This document shows positions 8,333 to 17,945 of a stretch of DNA of 64,000 bases, piece after piece (the first letter of the stretch is position 1; each line of letters begins with the position of its first letter). Both the position numbers and the translations under genes were made by a program. Below the pieces are notes generated by a model. The model was given only the letters and a program-made list of their open reading frames with translations. It ran no database searches and was not told the DNA's origin. Origin of the DNA: Pseudomonas sp. MYb327 (lineage in GTDB: Bacteria > Pseudomonadota > Gammaproteobacteria > Pseudomonadales > Pseudomonadaceae); assembly GCF_040438925.1 (NCBI RefSeq), contig NZ_CP159258.1, positions 1,378,001 to 1,442,000 on the forward strand, written 5' to 3'.

Positions 8333-9090
8333 GGCTTCAACGGCGTAATGGGGAAATCCATGACGGTCTTCAACGCGGGATCACGGCTATAGGTGAAATG
8401 CCACCACTCGGCCGAGTAACCGGTGAATCCTTCTTTCTCCATGGCGCTGTTGAGTCGCTGGCGATTCGCTTTGGCCGTCTCGTTGATCAGCGTCGAATCG
8501 GTATGTGCGCGCTCATCGAAGCAGTCAAAACCAGTGCCCATATCGACGGCGCCGTCATGCCAACGCTGGCCGTAAGGCGCCGTGCAATCGACGGGCGTGG
8601 CAGAGGGCGTCCAGGTGTCGGCGGGCAGCGCTTCGGGGCCAGTCATGGTCAGGTCGACGGTGCCGCCCCTGGAATGATTCGACACGCGCGCCACGTAACC
8701 CAGTCGCCAGAAATCCTGCTTGTCCACCCGAGGATAGAACTCGGCCTTGCGCGGTTCGCCCGGTTCCGTGGCGAAGCGTCCCATGTCCGCCACGGCGCGG
8801 CTGGGGCGATAGCAATCGAAAACTTTCAAGCCGTAACCTTGCGCCTGCAATGCAGTTTGTACGCGGGCGAGTGCCTTGGCGGCGTCCAGCGACAGCAGGC
8901 ACTCCGGCGCCTGGTAACCATCGAGCGGATGCCCGGTGAAGTTGTGGGCGCTGGCGTAGCGGATGTCTTGCTCGATGCCCGGAGCGATCGTGCGCAGATA
9001 CACCATGTGCTCTGGTTTCGGTTCGGCGCTGGCAAGGCACGACAAAACAAGGTTTGAAAGCAGGAGCAATGATCGAGTTGCAAAGCGCAT
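8329..9090 (-). CDS. VanX/DdpX-type D-alanyl-D-alanine dipeptidase, exported
   Basis: A 253-residue protein with a Sec signal (about residues 1-23, ending CLASA). Zinc-site motifs of the VanX family are clear: SNHSRGGTVDLT (His and Asp ligands) and the C-terminal EWWHF (catalytic Glu and His ligand). The Arg of DCYRPSRA that stabilises the transition state is also present. It should hydrolyse D-Ala-D-Ala or muropeptides in the periplasm. I chose the ATG at 9090, with a GGAGG ribosome site, over 9114. It forms a two-gene operon with the L,D-transpeptidase, suggesting shared work on stem peptides; there are no VanH/VanA genes, so this is recycling rather than glycopeptide resistance. Confidence 0.88.
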   Translation of the reverse strand: MRFATRSLLLLSNLVLSCLASAEPKPEHMVYLRTIAPGIEQDIRYASAHNFTGHPLDGYQAPECLLSLDAAKALARVQTALQAQGYGLKVFDCYRPSRAVADMGRFATEPGEPRKAEFYPRVDKQDFWRLGYVARVSNHSRGGTVDLTMTGPEALPADTWTPSATPVDCTAPYGQRWHDGAVDMGTGFDCFDERAHTDSTLINETAKANRQRLNSAMEKEGFTGYSAEWWHFTYSRDPALKTVMDFPITPLKP

Positions 9091-9128
9091 AGGGCCGCGC
9101 CTCCGGAAATCCATGACAAGTCACCCCA

Positions 9129-10085
9129 TCATGGCTTGAAACCGGCTTCACCTCCATGCAGTTGTTGATCGGCATGATAAGACGAGCGCACCAGCGGCCC
9201 GGACGCGACGTTCTTGAACCCCATCCGCGCGCCTTCCTCGGCGAACCAGGCAAACACCTCGGGGTGCACGAAACGCTGCACCGGCAAGTGGCTGCGCGAG
9301 GGTTGCAGGTACTGGCCGAGGGTGAGCATGTCGATATCGTGCTCGCGCATGCGCTGCATGACCTCGATGACTTCCTCGTCGGTTTCGCCCAGACCGAGCA
9401 TCAGGCCCGACTTCGTGGGCACGTGCGAGACCGATTGCTTGAACTTCTGCAGCAGGTCCAGCGACCACTCGAAATCCGAACCCGGCCGCGCGGCTTTGTA
9501 GAGGCGCGGCACGGTTTCAAGGTTGTGGTTGAACACATCCGGCGGTTCGCTGGCGGTGATCGCCAGGGCCACATCCATGCGCCCGCGATAATCCGGCACC
9601 AGGGTTTCCAGTTGAATGCCCGGCGACAACTTGCGGATTTCCCGCAGGCAATCGACAAAGTGCTGGGCGCCACCGTCGCGCAAATCGTCGCGATCCACCG
9701 AGGTGATCACTACGTATTTCAGGCGCAGCTCTGCGATGGCCACGGCCAGGTTAGTCGGCTCGTTGACGTCCAGCGGTTTCGGGCGGCCGTGGCCGACATC
9801 GCAGAACGGGCAACGCCGGGTGCAGATGTCGCCCATGATCATGAAGGTGGCTGTGCCCCCGGAAAAACACTCGCCGAGGTTCGGGCATGAGGCTTCTTCG
9901 CAGACACTGTGCAGCTTGTGTTTACGCAGCAATTGCTTGATGCGGTCGACCTCGGGAGAGATCGGCATGCGCACGCGAATCCAGTCAGGTTTACGCGGGA
10001 ATTCATCCGTGGGGATGATCTTTACCGGAATCCGCGCGACTTTTTCTGCACCGCGCAGCTTGGTGCCGACTTGCACTGTGTCCAT
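9129..10085 (-). CDS. lipA: Lipoyl synthase
   Basis: A 318-residue radical-SAM enzyme inserting two sulfurs into octanoyl groups on lipoyl domains such as GcvH. Both iron-sulfur clusters are visible: the auxiliary site [12 protein letters not shown] and the radical-SAM site [10 protein letters not shown], plus the C-terminal RSSYHA segment with the conserved Arg-Ser-Ser. I use the ATG at 10085, with GGGGAAA before it, instead of a TTG 12 bases upstream. It lies downstream of glyA on the same strand, separated by a REPIN. No lipB is beside it, so it is probably an additional, glycine-cleavage-linked lipA copy; that is inference. Confidence 0.93.
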   Translation of the reverse strand: MDTVQVGTKLRGAEKVARIPVKIIPTDEFPRKPDWIRVRMPISPEVDRIKQLLRKHKLHSVCEEASCPNLGECFSGGTATFMIMGDICTRRCPFCDVGHGRPKPLDVNEPTNLAVAIAELRLKYVVITSVDRDDLRDGGAQHFVDCLREIRKLSPGIQLETLVPDYRGRMDVALAITASEPPDVFNHNLETVPRLYKAARPGSDFEWSLDLLQKFKQSVSHVPTKSGLMLGLGETDEEVIEVMQRMREHDIDMLTLGQYLQPSRSHLPVQRFVHPEVFAWFAEEGARMGFKNVASGPLVRSSYHADQQLHGGEAGFKP

Positions 10086-10120
10086 AGGTTTCCCCAAGTT
10101 CTGTCAGACAAAATACGGAC

Positions 10121-10212
10121 TTGTAGGAGTTGGCTTGCCAGCGATAGCGGTCGATTGATCAACCTCTATGTTGAATGAGCCGCCGTCATCGATGGCAAGC
10201 CAGCTCCTACAA
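10121..10212. repeat. REPIN (GTAGGAG family)
   Basis: Inverted cores TTGTAGGAGTTGGCTTGCCA and GGCAAGCCAGCTCCTACAAG between glyA and lipA. It breaks the otherwise compact gcv transcription unit. Confidence 0.92.
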
Positions 10213-10229
10213 GGTTTTGCGTTGTGCGA

Positions 10230-11486
10230 TCAGTCGCGGTAGACCGGGAAGTCGCTACACATTGCGGCGGCCTGCCGCGCGACCTGGGCCTCGACATCGG
10301 CATCGCCGAGGTGGTCGAGGATGTCGCAGATCCAGCCCGCCAGTTCGATGCTCTGGGCCTCTTTGAAACCACGACTGGTGATCGCCGGCGTGCCAATACG
10401 CAGACCTGAAGTCACGAACGGCGACTGCGGGTCATTGGGTACCGCGTTCTTGTTCACGGTAATGCCGGCACGGCCGAGCGCCGCGTCGGCGTCCTTGCCG
10501 GTCAGGCCCTGGCGGATAAGGCTGACTAGAAACAAATGGTTGTCAGTGCCACCGGACACCACGTCATAGCCACGGTCGATAAACACCTTGGCCATCGCCT
10601 TCGCGTTGCGGATCACCTGGGTTTGATAGGCCTTGAACGCCGGCTCCAGCGCTTCCTTGAAGCACACGGCCTTGGCGGCGATCACGTGCATCAGCGGACC
10701 GCCCTGGCCGCCGGGGAATACGGCGGCGTTGAGCTTTTTCTCCAGTTCCGCATTGCCCTTGGCCAGGATCAGCCCGCCACGCGGACCGCGCAGGGTCTTG
10801 TGGGTCGTGGTGGTGACCACATCGGCGTAGGGCAGTGGATTCGGGTACAGACCGGTAGCCACTAGCCCGGCGACGTGAGCCATGTCGACGAACAGGTAGG
10901 CGCCGACCTTGTCGGCGATCTGCCGGAAGCGCGGGAAGTCCAGGGTCTTCGAATAAGCCGAGAAGCCGGCGATGATCATCTTCGGCTTGTGCTCGACCGC
11001 CAGTCGTTCCACTTCGTCGTAGTCGATCAGCCCGGTGTCGGTGTCGATGCCGTACTGCACCGCGTTGTAGAGCTTGCCGGAAAAGCTCACCTTGGCGCCG
11101 TGGGTCAAGTGGCCGCCGTGGGCCAGGCTCATGCCGAGCACGGTGTCACCGGCCTGCAACAACGCCAGGTAAACCGCGGCGTTGGCCTGACTTCCGGAGT
11201 GCGGCTGGACGTTGGCGTAGTCGGCGCCGAACAGTTGTTTGGCGCGGTCGATGGCCAGTTGTTCGACCACATCGACGTGCTCACAGCCACCGTAATAACG
11301 TTTGCCCGGATAACCTTCGGCGTATTTGTTGGTCAGGCCGCTGCCTTGCGCTTCCATCACCCGTTGGCTGGTGTAGTTTTCCGAGGCGATCAGTTCGATG
11401 TGGTGCTCCTGCCGGGCGTCTTCGGCGTTCATCGCCGCCAGCAGTTCGTCGTCGTAGCCTTTGATCTGGTCGTGTTTGGTGAACAT
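10230..11486 (-). CDS. glyA: Serine hydroxymethyltransferase
   Basis: A 418-residue cytoplasmic PLP enzyme interconverting serine and glycine with tetrahydrofolate. The PLP-Lys motif [16 protein letters not shown] is intact; [25 protein letters not shown] and [10 protein letters not shown] are diagnostic. The frame is open upstream to 12062, but the true start is the ATG at 11486 ([14 protein letters not shown]) with AGAGGACTT before it. It lies 131 bases after gcvP, with a REPIN between, and belongs to the glycine-catabolic unit: GcvHP makes methylene-THF from one glycine and GlyA uses it to convert a second glycine to serine. Confidence 0.96.
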   Translation of the reverse strand: MFTKHDQIKGYDDELLAAMNAEDARQEHHIELIASENYTSQRVMEAQGSGLTNKYAEGYPGKRYYGGCEHVDVVEQLAIDRAKQLFGADYANVQPHSGSQANAAVYLALLQAGDTVLGMSLAHGGHLTHGAKVSFSGKLYNAVQYGIDTDTGLIDYDEVERLAVEHKPKMIIAGFSAYSKTLDFPRFRQIADKVGAYLFVDMAHVAGLVATGLYPNPLPYADVVTTTTHKTLRGPRGGLILAKGNAELEKKLNAAVFPGGQGGPLMHVIAAKAVCFKEALEPAFKAYQTQVIRNAKAMAKVFIDRGYDVVSGGTDNHLFLVSLIRQGLTGKDADAALGRAGITVNKNAVPNDPQSPFVTSGLRIGTPAITSRGFKEAQSIELAGWICDILDHLGDADVEAQVARQAAAMCSDFPVYRD

Positions 11487-11528
11487 GGTGAAGTCCTCTG
11501 TCGTTCTCGAATGGGGGGCGCACACCCC

Positions 11529-11604
11529 TTGTAGGAGCTGGCTTGCCAGCGAAGGGGCCATCAAGGCCACCAAAAGCTTCGCTGGCAAGCCAGCTCCTAC
11601 AGGG
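11529..11604. repeat. REPIN (GTAGGAG family)
   Basis: Nearly perfect inverted cores (TTGTAGGAGCTGGCTTGCCA / GGCAAGCCAGCTCCTACAGG) between gcvP and glyA. Confidence 0.93.
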
Positions 11605-11617
11605 GTTACGCGCAGGG

Positions 11618-14473
11618 TTATGCGTCTTGGTAGTCGGCGATGGAGGGGCAGGCGCAGATCAGATTGCGGTCGCCAAACACGTTGTCGACCCGGCCTACGG
11701 GCGGCCAGAACTTGGCGTCGATCAGGCCTTCCAGTGGATAAACCGCCTGCTCCCGGCTGTACGGATGCGACCACTCGCCGACGATTTCCGCCGCGGTGTG
11801 CGGGGCGTTTTTCAGCGGGTTGTCGTCCTTGTCCAGGGTGCCGTTTTCCACCGCGCGGATTTCTTCGCGGATGCGGATCATGGCGTCGCAGAAGCGGTCC
11901 AGCTCTTCTTTGGATTCGCTTTCGGTCGGCTCGATCATCAGCGTGCCGGCGACCGGGAAGGACATGGTCGGGGCGTGGAAGCCGAAGTCGATCAGGCGCT
12001 TGGCCACGTCGTCGACGCTGATGCCGCTGCTGTCTTTCAGTGGGCGCAGGTCGAGGATGCACTCGTGCGCGACCAGGCCGTTACTGCCGGTGTACAGCAC
12101 CGGGTAGTGCTCTTCGAGGCGGCGGGAAATGTAGTTGGCATTGAGGATCGCCAACTGCGAAGCACGCTTCAGACCGGCACCGCCCATCATGCGGATGTAC
12201 ATCCAGGTGATCGGCAAAATGCTCGCGCTGCCGAACGGTGCGGCACAGACTGCGCCTTCCTTGCGCGCCATCTGCGCGTGGCCCGGCAGGAACGGCGTCA
12301 GGTGCGATTTCACGCCAATCGGGCCGACGCCCGGGCCGCCACCGCCGTGGGGGATGCAGAAGGTTTTGTGCAGGTTCAGGTGCGAGACGTCGCCGCCGAA
12401 CTTGCCCGGTGCGCAGAGGCCGACCATCGCGTTCATGTTGGCGCCGTCGATGTACACCTGGCCGCCGTGGTCATGAATGATGCCGCAGATTTCGCGGATG
12501 CCTTCTTCGAACACGCCGTGGGTCGACGGGTAGGTGATCATCAGCGCGGCGAGGTGTTCGCGGTGCTCGATGGCCTTGGCGCGCAGGTCTTCGATGTCGA
12601 CGTTGCCACGGGCGTCGCACGCGGTGACCACCACGCGCATGCCGGCCATTTGCGCGGTCGCCGGGTTGGTGCCGTGGGCCGAGGACGGGATCAGGCAGAT
12701 GTCGCGACGGTCTTCGCCGCGGCTCTGATGGTACGCGCGGATCGCCAGCAGGCCGGCGTATTCACCTTGCGAACCGGCGTTCGGTTGCAGCGAGATCGAA
12801 TCGTAGCCGGTGGCGGCGCAGAGCATCGCTTCCAGTTCATCGGTCAGTTGCTGGTAGCCGGCGCTTTGCTCGGCCGGGGCGAACGGGTGCAGGGCGCCGA
12901 ATTCGGCCCAGGTCACCGGGATCATTTCGCTGGCGGCGTTGAGTTTCATGGTGCACGAGCCCAGCGGGATCATGGTGCGGTCCAGCGCCAGGTCCTTGTC
13001 CGCCAGCTTGCGCAGGTAGCGCATCAGCTCGGTTTCCGAGTGGTAGCGGTTGAACACCGGGTGGCTGAGGATCGGCGACTGGCGCACCAGCGCGGCCGGA
13101 AGGGTGCTGGTGACGGACGCGGCGAGGGCGGTGAAGTCCGGCAGCGCTTTGCCATTGGCGAACAAGGCCCACAGGGTTTCGACGTCGGCCTGGGTGCTGG
13201 TTTCGTCGAGGGACAGGCCCAGACGTTCAGCGTCGACCACGCGCAGGTTGATCTGCTGGGTGCGAGCCTGCTCGTGCAGCGCAGCGGTTTGCGCGCCGGT
13301 GTTCAAGGTCAGGGTGTCGAAGAAGTTTGCTTGCTCGACGTTCAGTCCGATGGCTTTCAGGCCTTGGGCCAGAATCGCGGTCAAGTGATGCACGCGGTTG
13401 GCAATCTGCGTCAGGCCTTTCGGGCCGTGGTACACGGCGTACATGCTGGCGATGTTGGCCAGCAGCACCTGCGCGGTGCAGATGTTCGACGTGGCCTTCT
13501 CGCGACGGATGTGTTGCTCGCGGGTTTGCATCGCCAGACGCAGCGCCGGCTTGCCGAAACGGTCCACGGAAACACCGACCAGACGGCCCGGCATGTCGCG
13601 CTTGAACGCGTCCTTGGTGGAGAAATAGGCCGCGTGCGGGCCACCGAAGCCCAGCGGCACGCCGAAGCGTTGCGCGCTGCCGATGGCCACGTCGGCGCCG
13701 AACTCGCCCGGCGGGGTCAGCACGGTCAGGGCCAGCAGGTCGGCGGCCACGGCGACCAAAGCGTTGGCGGCGTGGAAGCGCTCGGTCAGCTCGCGGTAAT
13801 CAAAGACGTCACCGTTGCTAGCCGGGTATTGCAGCAGCGCGCCGAAGAACGGCGTCACGTCGCTCAGTTCGCGTTCGTCGCCGACGATGACGTCGATGCC
13901 CAGCGGCTCGGCACGGGTGCGCAGCACGTCGAGGGTTTGCGGGTGGCAATGCACGGAAGCGAAAAACTGGTGGCTGCCCTTGTTCTTGCTCAGGCGTTTG
14001 CAGAAGGTCATGGCTTCGGCAGCGGCGGTGGCTTCATCGAGCAGCGAGGCGTTGGCGATCGGCAGGCCGGTGAGGTCGCTGATCAGGGTCTGAAAGTTCA
14101 GCAGCGCTTCAAGACGACCCTGGGAAATCTCCGGCTGGTACGGGGTGTAGGCGGTGTACCAGGCCGGGTTTTCCAGGAGGTTGCGCAGGATCGGCGACGG
14201 CGTGTGCGTGCCGTAGTAACCCTGGCCAATGAAAGTCTTGAACAGCTGGTTTTTGCCGGCGATGCCTTTGATCATCGCCAGCGCGTCCGCTTCGCTCAGG
14301 CCGTCTTCGAGGCCGAGCACGCTGGTGCCCTTGATGCTGTCGGGAATGACGCTGGCGCTCAGGGCTTCGAGGGAGTCGAAGCCGAGGCTGTTGAGCATGG
14401 CTTGCTCGTCACCGGCGCGGGGGCCGATGTGGCGGGCGATGAATTCGTTACGGGTGTCGAGACGGATGGTCAT
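11618..14473 (-). CDS. gcvP: Glycine dehydrogenase (decarboxylating), P protein
   Basis: A 951-residue single-chain P protein, the PLP enzyme that decarboxylates glycine and passes aminomethyl to GcvH. The PLP lysine is in [20 protein letters not shown] near residue 700. N-terminal [13 protein letters not shown] and the C-terminal [14 protein letters not shown] are typical. Length matches the usual 950-960 residues, so nothing is missing. A GAGGATG ribosome site precedes the ATG. It starts 9 bases after gcvH, clearly in one operon. A 1114-residue frame on the opposite strand is an artefact of codon bias. Confidence 0.97.
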   Translation of the reverse strand: MTIRLDTRNEFIARHIGPRAGDEQAMLNSLGFDSLEALSASVIPDSIKGTSVLGLEDGLSEADALAMIKGIAGKNQLFKTFIGQGYYGTHTPSPILRNLLENPAWYTAYTPYQPEISQGRLEALLNFQTLISDLTGLPIANASLLDEATAAAEAMTFCKRLSKNKGSHQFFASVHCHPQTLDVLRTRAEPLGIDVIVGDERELSDVTPFFGALLQYPASNGDVFDYRELTERFHAANALVAVAADLLALTVLTPPGEFGADVAIGSAQRFGVPLGFGGPHAAYFSTKDAFKRDMPGRLVGVSVDRFGKPALRLAMQTREQHIRREKATSNICTAQVLLANIASMYAVYHGPKGLTQIANRVHHLTAILAQGLKAIGLNVEQANFFDTLTLNTGAQTAALHEQARTQQINLRVVDAERLGLSLDETSTQADVETLWALFANGKALPDFTALAASVTSTLPAALVRQSPILSHPVFNRYHSETELMRYLRKLADKDLALDRTMIPLGSCTMKLNAASEMIPVTWAEFGALHPFAPAEQSAGYQQLTDELEAMLCAATGYDSISLQPNAGSQGEYAGLLAIRAYHQSRGEDRRDICLIPSSAHGTNPATAQMAGMRVVVTACDARGNVDIEDLRAKAIEHREHLAALMITYPSTHGVFEEGIREICGIIHDHGGQVYIDGANMNAMVGLCAPGKFGGDVSHLNLHKTFCIPHGGGGPGVGPIGVKSHLTPFLPGHAQMARKEGAVCAAPFGSASILPITWMYIRMMGGAGLKRASQLAILNANYISRRLEEHYPVLYTGSNGLVAHECILDLRPLKDSSGISVDDVAKRLIDFGFHAPTMSFPVAGTLMIEPTESESKEELDRFCDAMIRIREEIRAVENGTLDKDDNPLKNAPHTAAEIVGEWSHPYSREQAVYPLEGLIDAKFWPPVGRVDNVFGDRNLICACPSIADYQDA

Positions 14474-14482
14474 GGGTCATCC

Positions 14483-14866
14483 TCACGCTTCGGTCTGGTC
14501 TTGGACCAGACGGTCGTAGGCGGCTTGATCGAGCAATTGCGCGACCGCCGCCACGTCGGCCGGCTGGAAGCGGAAAAACCAGCCTTGTCCCAGCGGATCT
14601 TCATTGACCAGTTCAGGGCTGCCTTCGAGCGACGAGTTCACTTCGACCACTTCGCCATCCAGCGGCATGCCGATGCTGCTGGCAGCTTTCACCGACTCCA
14701 GCACCGACACTTCAGCACCGGCGTCGAAGCTGCCCACCTCAGGCACTTGAACGAACACCACATCCCCCAATGCCTGCTGGGCAAACGCTGTGATACCGAC
14801 CGTGACGCTGCCGTCAGCTTCGGTGCGCAGCCATTCGTGATCGACGGTAAAACGCAATTCGCTCAT
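14483..14866 (-). CDS. gcvH: Glycine cleavage system H protein
   Basis: A 127-residue lipoyl carrier that shuttles the aminomethyl group between P, T and L proteins. The lipoylated Lys is in VLESVKAASSI (about residue 63), preceded by the typical HEWLR start and GITAFAQQALGDVVFVQVPE. GAGGAG lies upstream of the ATG. It is the first gene of the gcvH-gcvP-glyA unit and lies directly downstream of a sigma-54 promoter. No gcvT (T protein) follows in this window. Confidence 0.95.
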   Translation of the reverse strand: MSELRFTVDHEWLRTEADGSVTVGITAFAQQALGDVVFVQVPEVGSFDAGAEVSVLESVKAASSIGMPLDGEVVEVNSSLEGSPELVNEDPLGQGWFFRFQPADVAAVAQLLDQAAYDRLVQDQTEA

Positions 14867-14960
14867 ATCAACTCCTCATTGTTCTGAACTCATCCGCTGC
14901 AGATGGCGGAGGGCATGGACAGGCTCGCGTTGGGTGGCGAGCTTGACTGGAGGAGATTTA

Positions 14961-14976
14961 GCAAGGGGGGTGCCAA
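14961..14976 (-). promoter_or_regulatory. Sigma-54 (-24/-12) promoter of gcvH-gcvP-glyA
   Basis: Read on the minus strand, the bases are (A)TGGCACCCCCCTTGCT: the GG of -24 and the GC of -12 are correctly spaced, matching TGGCAC-N5-TTGC exactly. It points at gcvH, whose start is 94 bases away. The adjacent gene encodes a sigma-54 activator with an intact GAFTGA loop. Confidence 0.88.
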
Positions 14977-14987
14977 GGTTTGTTAAG

Positions 14988-15057
14988 TGTATTAAATCAA
15001 TGGCTTAGTGTTTTTAGTATTGATTTGAGGCTCGGGTTTTGTATTGAAATCAATACA
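14988..15057 (-). promoter_or_regulatory. Candidate upstream activator sites for the gcv promoter
   Basis: A perfect 8-bp inverted repeat with 2-bp centre, TGTATTGAAATCAATACA, lies at 15040-15057. Weaker half-site copies (TGTATTAA at 14988, AGTATTGA at 15016) precede it, 24-28 bases apart. The TGT-N12-ACA layout resembles TyrR-family operators. The likely binder is the GcsR-like protein encoded next door. Confidence 0.65.
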
Positions 15058-15168
15058 GTCATGGGAAAGGAAGGAGGCGAAGCCCGGTCAGACAGGTTGA
15101 GAAGTTATTGTCTTGATTTCGATACGGCGTATCGATGTGCATACAGGTCGGCACACGCGCACCGTTTC

Positions 15169-15263
15169 CCTGTGGTAGCCAGCCTGCTGGCGATGCGGTG
15201 TGACAGGCAGCAAAGATATCGACTGACATGGCCCCATCGCCAGCAGGCTGGCTCCCACAGGGG
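15169..15263. repeat. REPIN, diverged GTAGGAG-like family
   Basis: Inverted cores CCTGTGGTAGCCAGCCTGCT and CAGCAGGCTGGCTCCCACAG. The core differs from most copies in the window (GCCTGCTGGCGA instead of GCTTGCCAGCGA). Confidence 0.85.
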
Positions 15264-15301
15264 GATTGGCATTAATTGTGGAAGTGTGTTTGGCGATGAC
15301 A

Positions 15302-16810
15302 TCAAGGTTTGCCGGGTATGCCGTATTTGCGCAGGCGAATCGCGATGGCGCTATGGGAGGTCTGCAAGCGCGCCGCGAGTAATCGGCTGGATGGATAACT
15401 TTGATAAAGCTTCTCCAGCAGGTTTCTTTCAAACCCTTCGACCGCGTCCTCCAGGCTGCCGACTTCACCATCGTTCTGGCGCTCGACCGCCGTGCGCGCA
15501 ATGTCGAGATCATCCAGGTCCACCCACGGGTTTTCGCAAATCGCCGCCGCGCGGAAGATCACGTTTTGCAGTTGCCGCACGTTGCCCGGCCAGCGGTTGC
15601 CGAGCAGGGCAGGGAAGGTGCTGGGTGCCAATCGGCAGACCGGGCGCTGGATCTGCGCGCAGGCCTGCTGCATGAAGTGCTGGGCCATCAGCAGTATGTC
15701 GTGGTCGCGTTCGCGCAACGGCGGCACTTGCAGGTTGAGCACGTTGAGGCGGTAGAACAGGTCTTCGCGAAAGTGACCTTCGCCGACCATTTTTTCCAGG
15801 TCGCGGTGAGTCGCGCTGAGGATCCGTACGTTGACCTTCACCTCGCGATCACCGCCCACCCGACGGAAGCAGCCATCGCTCAAAAAGCGCAGCAACTTGG
15901 CCTGTAAATACGGCGACATTTCCCCCACTTCATCCAGAAATACCGTGCCCTGATCGGCCAGTTCCAGCAGCCCGAGCTTGCCGCCCCGTTGTGCGCCGGT
16001 GAAAGCGCCGGGGGCGTAGCCGAACAGTTCGCTCTCGGCGAGACTTTCCGGCAGTGCTGCGCAGTTCAGGGCTAAAAATGGTTTTTCACGGCGTCCGCTG
16101 ATGGCGTGACACGCGCGGGCGACCAGTTCCTTGCCGGTGCCGGTCTCGCCCTGGATCAGCAGCGGTGCATCGAGGGCCGCCACCCGTTGGGCGCGAGCCT
16201 TGAGCGCACGGATCGGTGGCGATTCGCCCAGCAGCGCATCGAAACCTTCGGCGTGATCATGATGCAGCGCCGACAGGCGTTCGCCGATGCGGTTCGGTTG
16301 GTACAGGGTGAGCAGGGCGCCGGCATCGGTGATCGGCATGGCGTCGAGTAAGAACGTGTGGCCGCCGAGGCTGACTTCGCGCATGGGCAAGCGGAAGCCG
16401 TGGGCGATCAGCGAGGGTTGCAAATCGGCATCCTCGAACAGCGCGGACAGCGATTCACCGGCCGGTTCGCGACCGCACAGGGCGATCAATGCCGGATTGG
16501 CCAGCAGCACGTGACCGCGATCATCCACCGCCAGCACCGGGTCGGAACTGGCGGCGAGCAACGCATCCAGTTGCAGGCGTCGGCGTTGCCCCGGAAGGAT
16601 GTCGACCATGGTCACCGCTTTCACGCCTTTTACGCCGAACAATGCTTCGCGCAACTCTTCCAGCACCTCGGCCCCCAGGGTTGGCGCATCGATGTAAACG
16701 TTCGGTGGCACCATCTCCACGGCGTCCAGGTTGAAACTGCGTCCGCCGAGCAGGGCCAGGACTTCCTGGGTGATGCCGACGCGGTCGATGAAGGTGACGT
16801 GGATGCGCAT
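15302..16810 (-). CDS. gcsR: TyrR-like sigma-54-dependent activator of glycine catabolism
   Basis: A 502-residue enhancer-binding protein. Domains in order: an ACT ligand domain (about 1-75, IHVTFIDRVGITQEVLALL), a PAS domain (about 78-165), the AAA+ core (about 200-430) with Walker A GETGTGKE, the sigma-54 contact loop GAFTGA and Walker B VFLDEVGE, and a short C-terminal TyrR-type HTH (SRLLAARLQTSHSAIAIRLR). The ACT domain suggests amino-acid sensing. P. aeruginosa GcsR, of this architecture, activates gcvH2-gcvP2-glyA2-sdaA-gcvT2 with glycine. Here it is just upstream of gcvH on the same strand, so the same role is likely. The gene symbol rests on architecture and position. Confidence 0.85.
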   Translation of the reverse strand: MRIHVTFIDRVGITQEVLALLGGRSFNLDAVEMVPPNVYIDAPTLGAEVLEELREALFGVKGVKAVTMVDILPGQRRRLQLDALLAASSDPVLAVDDRGHVLLANPALIALCGREPAGESLSALFEDADLQPSLIAHGFRLPMREVSLGGHTFLLDAMPITDAGALLTLYQPNRIGERLSALHHDHAEGFDALLGESPPIRALKARAQRVAALDAPLLIQGETGTGKELVARACHAISGRREKPFLALNCAALPESLAESELFGYAPGAFTGAQRGGKLGLLELADQGTVFLDEVGEMSPYLQAKLLRFLSDGCFRRVGGDREVKVNVRILSATHRDLEKMVGEGHFREDLFYRLNVLNLQVPPLRERDHDILLMAQHFMQQACAQIQRPVCRLAPSTFPALLGNRWPGNVRQLQNVIFRAAAICENPWVDLDDLDIARTAVERQNDGEVGSLEDAVEGFERNLLEKLYQSYPSSRLLAARLQTSHSAIAIRLRKYGIPGKP

Positions 16811-16879
16811 GACGAGCCTGCAAGATGGGCGAACTGAAATCAGTATGCCGGGCGAAATTTGAATTTGGCGAGCGTCACG

Positions 16880-17794
16880 TCACACCTGGCCGGATTTACG
16901 GGCGCTGGCGGCCAGATCTTCGAGGAATGCCTGCAGGATCGGCGGCGGCGCAACGCCGCGCCGGGTGATCACGTCGAACGGTGATTTCAGACGCAGGCTG
17001 GCCGGCGCCAACTGGTGCATCTCGCCACTCTTGACCCATTGCGCGGCGAAGTGCTCAGGCAGAAAACCCAGGTAGGCGCCGGAGATGATCAGGATCGCCG
17101 TGGCTTCGATGTTGTCCACGGTGGCCGCCGCTTTGCTCACGCCCAAGTGTTCGAGGTCGTATTGCTGCATGTAGCCACGCACCACGATCCGCCCCGCCGC
17201 GACGGCTTCGAGCAGTTCCTCGCCTTCGGCAAGGCTCCCATACAACGGGTGCCGCCGCCCGCAATACAAGCCCAGGGCTTCCTGATACAGCGGTGATTGC
17301 AACAACCCCGGGACATGGATCGGGAAATGCCCGATGGCGAGGTGCAAGCGGCCGTCGAGCACCCGTTCTTCGAGTTCGGCGGGGGTGCCGACGTACACGT
17401 TCAGGTGCACATCGTGCCCGCGCGATACAAAGCGCTGGGTAGTGCGCGGGATCGGCGAGTCGGGGTCGGTGATGGTGGTGTCGATGATCCCAAGGTTGAG
17501 CTTGCCGCTGATGTGCTGCTTGAGCACGTCGGCGTCCATGCAGAAATTTTCCACCGCCGAGAGCAGGCGCTGGGTGGCTTCATGGATCGCCACGCCTTGC
17601 TCGGTCAGGCGAAAACCGCTGCGCCCGCGTTGGCAGAGCTTGACCCCGAGCCGGGTTTCCAGATGGGTCATCTGTTCGCTGATGGTCGACTGGCCGGCGT
17701 TCAGCGCTGCCTGCGCGGCCGAGAAACCGCCGCAGCGGACGATCGTGGCAAATACCCGAAGTAATTTCAGGTCGACATCGTGCAGTTGAATCAC
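16880..17794 (-). CDS. LysR-type transcriptional regulator
   Basis: A 304-residue regulator with a GTG start after GGGAGG. The N-terminal HTH (residues 5-65; FSAAQAALNAGQSTISEQMT) and the linker RGRSGFRLTEQG are typical, followed by a two-lobe periplasmic-binding-like effector domain. It is divergently transcribed from the ureohydrolase gene with a 151-base shared promoter region, the classic layout for a LysR activator of the adjacent catabolic genes. The effector may be the guanidino substrate of that pathway; this is inferred from position only. Confidence 0.88.
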   Translation of the reverse strand: MIQLHDVDLKLLRVFATIVRCGGFSAAQAALNAGQSTISEQMTHLETRLGVKLCQRGRSGFRLTEQGVAIHEATQRLLSAVENFCMDADVLKQHISGKLNLGIIDTTITDPDSPIPRTTQRFVSRGHDVHLNVYVGTPAELEERVLDGRLHLAIGHFPIHVPGLLQSPLYQEALGLYCGRRHPLYGSLAEGEELLEAVAAGRIVVRGYMQQYDLEHLGVSKAAATVDNIEATAILIISGAYLGFLPEHFAAQWVKSGEMHQLAPASLRLKSPFDVITRRGVAPPPILQAFLEDLAASARKSGQV

Positions 17795-17945
17795 CTGGGA
17801 CCTCCCGCGTGTGGATGCATCGGTAATGCCGATATGAGTATCTGATGTTTAGCATTTTTTCCACGAAAAGCTGCGCCCATAGTCTTTTCAACGGCGGTCG
17901 CCTTGCAGTCCGTCAAGCCGATAACAAGAAGTGGAGAGGCTAGAA

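Larger units (their letters stand above)
14867..15301. other. 435-bp intergenic regulatory region between gcsR and gcvH
   Basis: It holds the gcvH leader, a -24/-12 promoter (14961-14976), repeats of a TGTATTGA-type site (14988-15057), a run of lower GC than its neighbours (about 14975-15060), and a REPIN (15169-15263) just after gcsR. I see no gene in it; the short frames over 15088-15513 are antisense to gcsR or lie in the repeat. Confidence 0.8.

Noticed and set aside
11543..14887. 1114-residue open frame on the plus strand
   Set aside because: It is antisense to gcvP and gcvH, which have full motifs; its length is a side effect of GC-rich codon use.
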